A stretch of DNA of 9,741 nt from Spirochaetaceae bacterium (GTDB lineage: Bacteria; Spirochaetota; Spirochaetia; B11-G9). Location: assembly GCA_030633365.1 (NCBI GenBank), contig DAOVSY010000088.1, positions 1 through 9,741 of the forward strand. The letters run 5' to 3'. The notes beneath the pieces were generated by a model. It searched no databases, was not told where the DNA came from, and worked only from the letters and a program-made list of their open reading frames with translations. Shown one piece after another: positions 5,297-9,741 of this stretch. Both the position numbers and the translations under genes were made by a program. Each line of letters starts with the position of its first letter. The stretch's first letter is position 1.

Positions 5297-6691
5297 TCAA
5301 TCTTCCATATCGTATTGTTTAAATAAATTTAGTATAGATTTTTGAGGGCCTTCAAAAATTAGTTTAATGCCCTTCTTTTTTAGTTGAGTGTAAAAATTAA
5401 GGAAACCAGCAATGCTTTCTTTATCTATCTGTTTTACTTTTGATAGATCTATAATAATATTTTCAGTATTTCTGCTTATTTCTACACGGAGTATTTGTTT
5501 TAGATATTCCAGATTACTTATTGTAACCGTTCCTTTAAGTATAAATTTCCCAGGATTACCTGAATCCATTATTATTCCAAAAGGACTTGGCCATTTTTTT
5601 GACTTTTCTTTTTCTTTTTTATCCCGCATAATTTGATCCAGCATTTCATTTGTATCACGGAGTCGTTGTACAAGACCCTGTATCAATTCCATAAACCATC
5701 CAGGGACATTGTATATATTGTTATAGAATTCTCTTATGTCTATTACATATAGAACGCCTGCCTTTTCTGCTTTTACATTTGCAGATCTGACACCCTCCTT
5801 AATCAGTGACATTTCGCCAATTACATCACCAGCTTCTGCATCTGCCAGGTGTATCTCTCCGGCACTTGAATGTCTTGATACAGAAAACAAACCTGATTTT
5901 ACAACATACATTGTATTTTCTATATTGCCCTGCTTTATAAGAAGTTCATTGGCTTCAATACGTTTTAGAGGTATTTTTGTAGTGGTAATAATATCCTGTA
6001 TACCTTTTATGGAAAGAACCTTGTCTCTAATTAGCTGTATATTTTCAATTTTAATATTATGATCTGCAACATCCAGGGTTTTGGTTAATTCATATAAATA
6101 GCTTATTCCTGCCTGGTCAATATCTATTACATCTGAAAAATCAAGAATAAGAGGTTTTACATTTTTTATTTTTAATTCTCTTATTTTTGATTTAAGTGCA
6201 TCTATTGAAGTTTCTGAAAGATTTCCTTTTAAATATAATCTACCTGGTCGTATGTCTACATTATATTCCAATGAAAGTGAATCTACAGCCTGTATTCCAG
6301 CTTTCCAGGGTATATCAGATTTAGATTCTCTTACTATATAATTACCTAACAGTTCGGTTGTCTGACGAATACGTCTAACCAATACTTTTGCAATACTAAC
6401 AGCCCAGTTTGAGAGTCCCAGTTCATTATTTAATAAAATATCAGGGCTTATTACACTGGCCATTACATCCCTTTCAGCAATAACTGTAGCAGATCTTGGT
6501 ACCCCTGTAAGAAAGCCCATCTCTCCAATGTAGTTTCCTTTGCCAAGCTCTGTTAGAGTTATCATTTGATCATTTTTATATATTACTACTCTTACTGAAC
6601 CTGAACGTATTATATACATTTCCCTGGATGTATCACCAGATTCAAAAAGTATATCATTTTTCTGAAAACGAACTAATTTATCTCTATTCAT
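5297..6691 (-). CDS. Tandem cNMP-binding / STAS domain protein (two repeats)
   Basis: 464 residues, apparently cytoplasmic with no signal or membrane segment. The order is cNMP-binding domain 1 (about 1-105), a linker helix, STAS 1 (about 143-235), cNMP domain 2 (about 240-345), a linker helix, STAS 2 (about 372-464). Both phosphate-binding cassettes are recognisable: IGEMGFLTGVPRSATV at 55-70 and IGEMSLIKEGVRSANV at 291-306, with the Glu and Arg that contact cyclic nucleotide in CRP-like domains. STAS 1 has LDFSDVIDIDQAGI (183-196) and STAS 2 IDLSKVKQIDKESI (414-427); neither has Ser at the position phosphorylated in SpoIIAA. The linkers (104-122 and 340-358) are alike, so the protein arose by internal duplication. 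There is no DNA-binding domain. ATG 6691 overlaps the upstream stop as TAATG, indicating translational coupling to the HD-GYP gene. A role as a nucleotide-responsive protein-protein switch is likely; the ligand and partners are unknown. Confidence 0.85.
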   Translation of the reverse strand: MNRDKLVRFQKNDILFESGDTSREMYIIRSGSVRVVIYKNDQMITLTELGKGNYIGEMGFLTGVPRSATVIAERDVMASVISPDILLNNELGLSNWAVSIAKVLVRRIRQTTELLGNYIVRESKSDIPWKAGIQAVDSLSLEYNVDIRPGRLYLKGNLSETSIDALKSKIRELKIKNVKPLILDFSDVIDIDQAGISYLYELTKTLDVADHNIKIENIQLIRDKVLSIKGIQDIITTTKIPLKRIEANELLIKQGNIENTMYVVKSGLFSVSRHSSAGEIHLADAEAGDVIGEMSLIKEGVRSANVKAEKAGVLYVIDIREFYNNIYNVPGWFMELIQGLVQRLRDTNEMLDQIMRDKKEKEKSKKWPSPFGIIMDSGNPGKFILKGTVTISNLEYLKQILRVEISRNTENIIIDLSKVKQIDKESIAGFLNFYTQLKKKGIKLIFEGPQKSILNLFKQYDMED

Positions 6692-7749
6692 TATAACCCA
6701 GCCTTAATTTCAAGGAATTTATCTTTATTTTTAAAATATATTTCTACAAGTTCCGGATCAAAATGTTTTCCAATTTCTTTACTTATTATTGCATCTATTT
6801 TATTTTCAGAAAAAGCATCTTTATATACACGTTTTGTTCCAAGGGCATCATAAACATCAGCTAAAGCCACTATTCTTGCTTCCAGAGGAATATTTGTACC
6901 ACTAAGGCCTTCAATATATCCTGAACCATCCCATTTTTCATGATGGTATTTTGCAATATTTGCAGCCATTAGAGGGACACCTGGTGCAGTTAGCATTTTT
7001 GCTCCAAATACTACATGCTGCTTCATTTGTTCCATTTCTTCATGACTGAAAACCCCTGGTTTTTTAAGAAGTTCGTCAGGAATACCAACTTTCCCTACAT
7101 CATGTAAAGATGTGTAGAGTTTAATTTTCTTAATGAAATTGGTATTGTCAGATATTTTTTCAGCAAGAAAACCGGCATACTCGCTTACTCGTTTTATATG
7201 ATTACCAGTATCTGTATCATTTAGAATATTTGCACTTTCCAGAGCACCAATTAAGGCAGAGGAAATATCTTCAACATTTTTTGTTTTTTCATTTACCTCT
7301 TCCAATAGAAGTAATTTTTTAGATTCCAGCAGTTTATTTTTATGTTTAAGTTCATTCTGGTATTGTTTCATTTTAACCTGTGCATTCACCCTCGCCAGGA
7401 GCTCATCAGGATTAAAAGGTTTTGTAATATAATCAATCCCCCCAGTTTGAAAAGCTTTGGAAATTGATTCTGAATCAGTATTTGCAGTAATAAAAATTAT
7501 TGGAATATCTTTAGTTTCATCATCTTCTTTTAATTTGACGGCAACCTGATACCCATCCATACCCGGCATCATTATATCCAGCAGTATAAGGTCAGGGTTT
7601 TCAGTAAAGGTAGATTCAATTGCAGACTGGCCGTTGTTAGCCAGTGTAATATCAAAATCTGTGTTGTTACTTATTACAGTAGCAAGAACACGTCTGTTTT
7701 CATTATTATCATCTACAATTAGAATTTTAAAATTCTCAACCTTTTGCAT
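6691..7749 (-). CDS. REC-HD-GYP response regulator (c-di-GMP phosphodiesterase family, RpfG-like)
   Basis: 352 residues. An N-terminal receiver (about 7-125) has Asp13-Asp14, phospho-acceptor Asp58, Thr88 and Lys110. A charged, probably coiled helix (about 125-160) joins it to an HD-GYP domain (about 165-345). Metal-site motifs are present: GNH (His184), HDVGK (His216, Asp217), His245, HHE (His269, His270) and LADVYDA (Asp298). The signature line reads HHEKWDGSGY-I-EGLSG, so the Pro of GYP is replaced by Ile279. Such proteins degrade cyclic-di-GMP or cGAMP in a phosphorylation-controlled way. The gene starts at ATG 7749, 14 nt inside the end of the hybrid kinase gene, with GGAG at 7760-7763 ten nt upstream, and it ends in a TAATG overlap with the cNMP/STAS gene. 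The adjacent hybrid kinase is the probable phosphate source. The family is sure; activity is likely but not certain given GYI. Confidence 0.92.
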   Translation of the reverse strand: MQKVENFKILIVDDNNENRRVLATVISNNTDFDITLANNGQSAIESTFTENPDLILLDIMMPGMDGYQVAVKLKEDDETKDIPIIFITANTDSESISKAFQTGGIDYITKPFNPDELLARVNAQVKMKQYQNELKHKNKLLESKKLLLLEEVNEKTKNVEDISSALIGALESANILNDTDTGNHIKRVSEYAGFLAEKISDNTNFIKKIKLYTSLHDVGKVGIPDELLKKPGVFSHEEMEQMKQHVVFGAKMLTAPGVPLMAANIAKYHHEKWDGSGYIEGLSGTNIPLEARIVALADVYDALGTKRVYKDAFSENKIDAIISKEIGKHFDPELVEIYFKNKDKFLEIKAGL

Positions 7750-9741
7750 TATTTTTTAACTCCATAAGCATTTTAATTATAATATTCAAACCCTGACTGT
7801 CAAATGAATCTGCACTATCATTTAACATTTTAATAATAGTACTTATTTGTTTATTTGAACTGTATTCTTTTAGTTCTATTGCAAGCTTATTAACTCGGAC
7901 TGGATTAAATATTTTAATCTCCTGTTCAAGACTTGTAATAATACTGTCAATTTTATTTTTATCAGGCAGGTTCTCCCATTGATCGGAAAAACTTTTTGAT
8001 TTTTGTATTTGATGTTCAATCTTTTTTAAAAATATATCTTTTTGAATTGGTTTTGAAATATAATCATTACAACCCATATTCAAGTATTTTTGAGCATCGC
8101 CTCTCATCGCATTGGCAGTTACAGCAAATACATAAAGATCATCATATGCCGCAATTTTACGTATTCTTTTAATAGTTTCAATACCATCCATTTTGGGCAT
8201 CTGAATATCCAGAAGCAGTATATCATATTTTTTATTGTTAAGCTTTTCAAGCACTTCCATACCATCTTCAGCAAAGTCTGATTCAATATAGATTGAAGAT
8301 AACATAGCCTCAATTAAAAGTCTGTTCACAGAACTATCATCTGCTGTTAATACATTTATATCAATTTTATCTCTCTCTACAGGTAGTAGATCAGAAGCAT
8401 GCTCTTGCATGTATTCATCTGGAATCCCTTCAATTATAACTTCTAAGGCCACATGAATTTTTGAAATTTGATTATTATCAATGTTATTATTTTTAATTCC
8501 AGTATTTAATTCCTTGAATAAATCATAAAGCTCTGTCATTCCCATATTACCGGTACTACCCAATAACTCATGTGTTATAGCCTGAAGCTTTTCAGTATCT
8601 TTGCTAAGAATAATTTTTTCCAGTCTATCAAGTTGTCTGGGTAATGCTGTAATTGCATCTTTTGTTATAGAAGTAAGAACTTCATCATTTTCAACTTTTT
8701 TTAACCATTTTTCTATAATATCTCTGGAACTGTTTAATATATTTTCTTTTTTGTTATTATTATCATGTAGATCAGTAAAATCCAAAGATGGTTTAAGTGG
8801 TAAGATTAAAGTAAAAGTTGATCCTTCATTAATTTGACTTACTACATTTAATGTCCCATCCATCATTTCTGTAAGTTTAAGAGATATTGCGAGACCCAGA
8901 CCTGTTCCTTCATATTTTCTGTCTGTTGATGAATCACTTTGTTTAAAGGGGGAGAAAATTTCTTCCAGTTTATCCTTTTTTATTCCTATTCCTGTATCAG
9001 TTATAACAATAATTAAATTATCCGGGTTCCAGTCTACACTAATACTAATACTTCCGGATTCAGTAAATTTAATTGCATTGCCTATTATATTAATTAATAT
9101 TTGACGAATACGATTTTCATCACCAATCACAATTTTAGGAAGATTATTCGATAAAATAAGTTTAAATCCAAGGTTTTTCTGAGTTGTTTGAATATGAAAC
9201 AGATCTTCAATACTCTCAAAAAAATAAGACAGATTTATTTTAACATTACTAAATTCAATTTCATTTGCTTCAATTTTAGAAAAATCCAAAATATCATTAA
9301 TAAGAGATAGCAGGCTTTTACCTGAGTTCATAATTATATTCAGCATATCTCTGTCTTTTTTATGCATCTCTTTGTCTAATAGTAACCTGGTAAATCCCAG
9401 TATGGCATTCATGGGAGTTCTAATTTCATGAGACATATTAGCTAGAAAAGTACTTTTTAGCAGGTTGGCAGACTCTGCTTCTATAAGTGATTTTTCTGCA
9501 GATATTCTTGCATTTTCTGCATTTTGTGTTTGTAGTTTTAACTCTGCTTCTATATCTTTTTTTTCTGTAATATCTTCCTTTACAGCAATAAAAAATCGTA
9601 GTTTTCCTTCATTATTTAGTACAGGGCTTATTGTAGCTTTCTCCCAAAAAAAGGTCCCGTCTTTACGTTTGTTGTAGAACTCCCCAGACCATACATTCCC
9701 ATTTTTAATAGTATCCCAAAGTTCATCATAAAAAGAATTAC
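7736..9741 (-). CDS. PAS hybrid sensor histidine kinase with HPt and REC domains (5' end outside window)
   Basis: The minus-strand frame is open to the right edge, so at least 667 residues are visible and the N-terminus is missing. Just inside the edge is a PAS/PAC domain (WSGEFYNKRKDGTFFW, ending AVKEDITEKK), then a coiled helix and the HisKA box NMSHEIRTPMNAI, with the phospho-His 3 codons into the stretch beginning at Met 9436. Counting from that Met, the ATPase has N-box Asn120, DTGIG (147-151) and GTGLGLAI (177-184). An HPt-like segment THELLGSTGNMG has His289, and a receiver has Asp366-Asp367, phospho-acceptor Asp410, Thr440 and Lys462. A helical tail of about 75 residues ends the protein. 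Met 9436 lies inside the kinase core and is not the real start. Expected role: autophosphorylation and phosphorelay in response to a PAS-sensed signal, probably to the overlapping REC-HD-GYP gene. Any membrane segment would be beyond the window. Confidence 0.93.
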   Translation of the reverse strand, partial: NSFYDELWDTIKNGNVWSGEFYNKRKDGTFFWEKATISPVLNNEGKLRFFIAVKEDITEKKDIEAELKLQTQNAENARISAEKSLIEAESANLLKSTFLANMSHEIRTPMNAILGFTRLLLDKEMHKKDRDMLNIIMNSGKSLLSLINDILDFSKIEANEIEFSNVKINLSYFFESIEDLFHIQTTQKNLGFKLILSNNLPKIVIGDENRIRQILINIIGNAIKFTESGSISISVDWNPDNLIIVITDTGIGIKKDKLEEIFSPFKQSDSSTDRKYEGTGLGLAISLKLTEMMDGTLNVVSQINEGSTFTLILPLKPSLDFTDLHDNNNKKENILNSSRDIIEKWLKKVENDEVLTSITKDAITALPRQLDRLEKIILSKDTEKLQAITHELLGSTGNMGMTELYDLFKELNTGIKNNNIDNNQISKIHVALEVIIEGIPDEYMQEHASDLLPVERDKIDINVLTADDSSVNRLLIEAMLSSIYIESDFAEDGMEVLEKLNNKKYDILLLDIQMPKMDGIETIKRIRKIAAYDDLYVFAVTANAMRGDAQKYLNMGCNDYISKPIQKDIFLKKIEHQIQKSKSFSDQWENLPDKNKIDSIITSLEQEIKIFNPVRVNKLAIELKEYSSNKQISTIIKMLNDSADSFDSQGLNIIIKMLMELKNNAKG

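Noticed and set aside
9465..9677. Plus-strand open frame with hydrophobic Ser/Phe-rich sequence at the right end
   Set aside because: It is the reverse complement of the PAS and linker coding region of the hybrid kinase, which reads cleanly to the window edge on the minus strand.
1..9741. Mobile elements, CRISPR arrays, tRNA or rRNA genes
   Set aside because: No transposase or integrase motifs, no regularly spaced direct repeats, and no room for RNA genes in the short intergenic gaps; nothing recognised by eye.

Overview
The window is A+T-rich, densely coded bacterial DNA with ten genes (two cut by the window edges) and very short intergenic gaps. No mobile element, CRISPR array, rRNA or tRNA was seen. 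The gene set points to a motile, two-component-rich bacterium: a CheX-type CheY phosphatase, a CheA-like ATPase, a bacteriohemerythrin, an HD-GYP regulator and a U32 enzyme with a long C-terminal part. CheX is typical of spirochaetes, Thermotogae and some Firmicutes and Deltaproteobacteria. A spirochaete-like host is my best guess, as inference only.

Left part, plus strand (1-998): the 3' end of a TatD-family metal-dependent hydrolase overlaps tcdA, the E1-like enzyme that cyclises t6A in tRNA. A weak hairpin with a T-run follows, then a good sigma70-type promoter (-35 at 1047, -10 at 1070).

Middle part, plus strand (1164-2999): a compact cassette of four genes, namely bacteriohemerythrin, a free-standing CheA-type HATPase domain whose 5' end looks frameshifted, a CheY-like receiver (TTG start) and a CheX-like phosphatase (GTG start). 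Together they resemble a stripped-down chemotaxis phosphorylation module with a kinase ATPase, a receiver and a phosphatase. The phosphorylatable histidine domain is missing, and a diiron O2-binding protein is the first gene.

Right part, minus strand (9741 down to 3015): a convergent, tightly packed four-gene run. It starts with a PAS hybrid histidine kinase (5' end outside the window) with an internal HPt and a REC domain. A REC-HD-GYP regulator follows, overlapping by 14 nt, then a protein made of two copies of a cNMP-binding plus STAS unit (TAATG overlap), and finally a U32 family protein. This looks like one signalling operon linking a phosphorelay to cyclic-di-GMP turnover and a nucleotide-sensing STAS protein. 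The U32 enzyme may be co-transcribed without sharing the role. The two sets meet tail to tail with only 15 nt between stop codons.

Most worth a second look: the hemerythrin/split-CheA/CheY/CheX cassette, the apparent +1 frameshift in its ATPase gene, and the internally duplicated cNMP-STAS protein whose two STAS domains both lack the usual phosphoserine.
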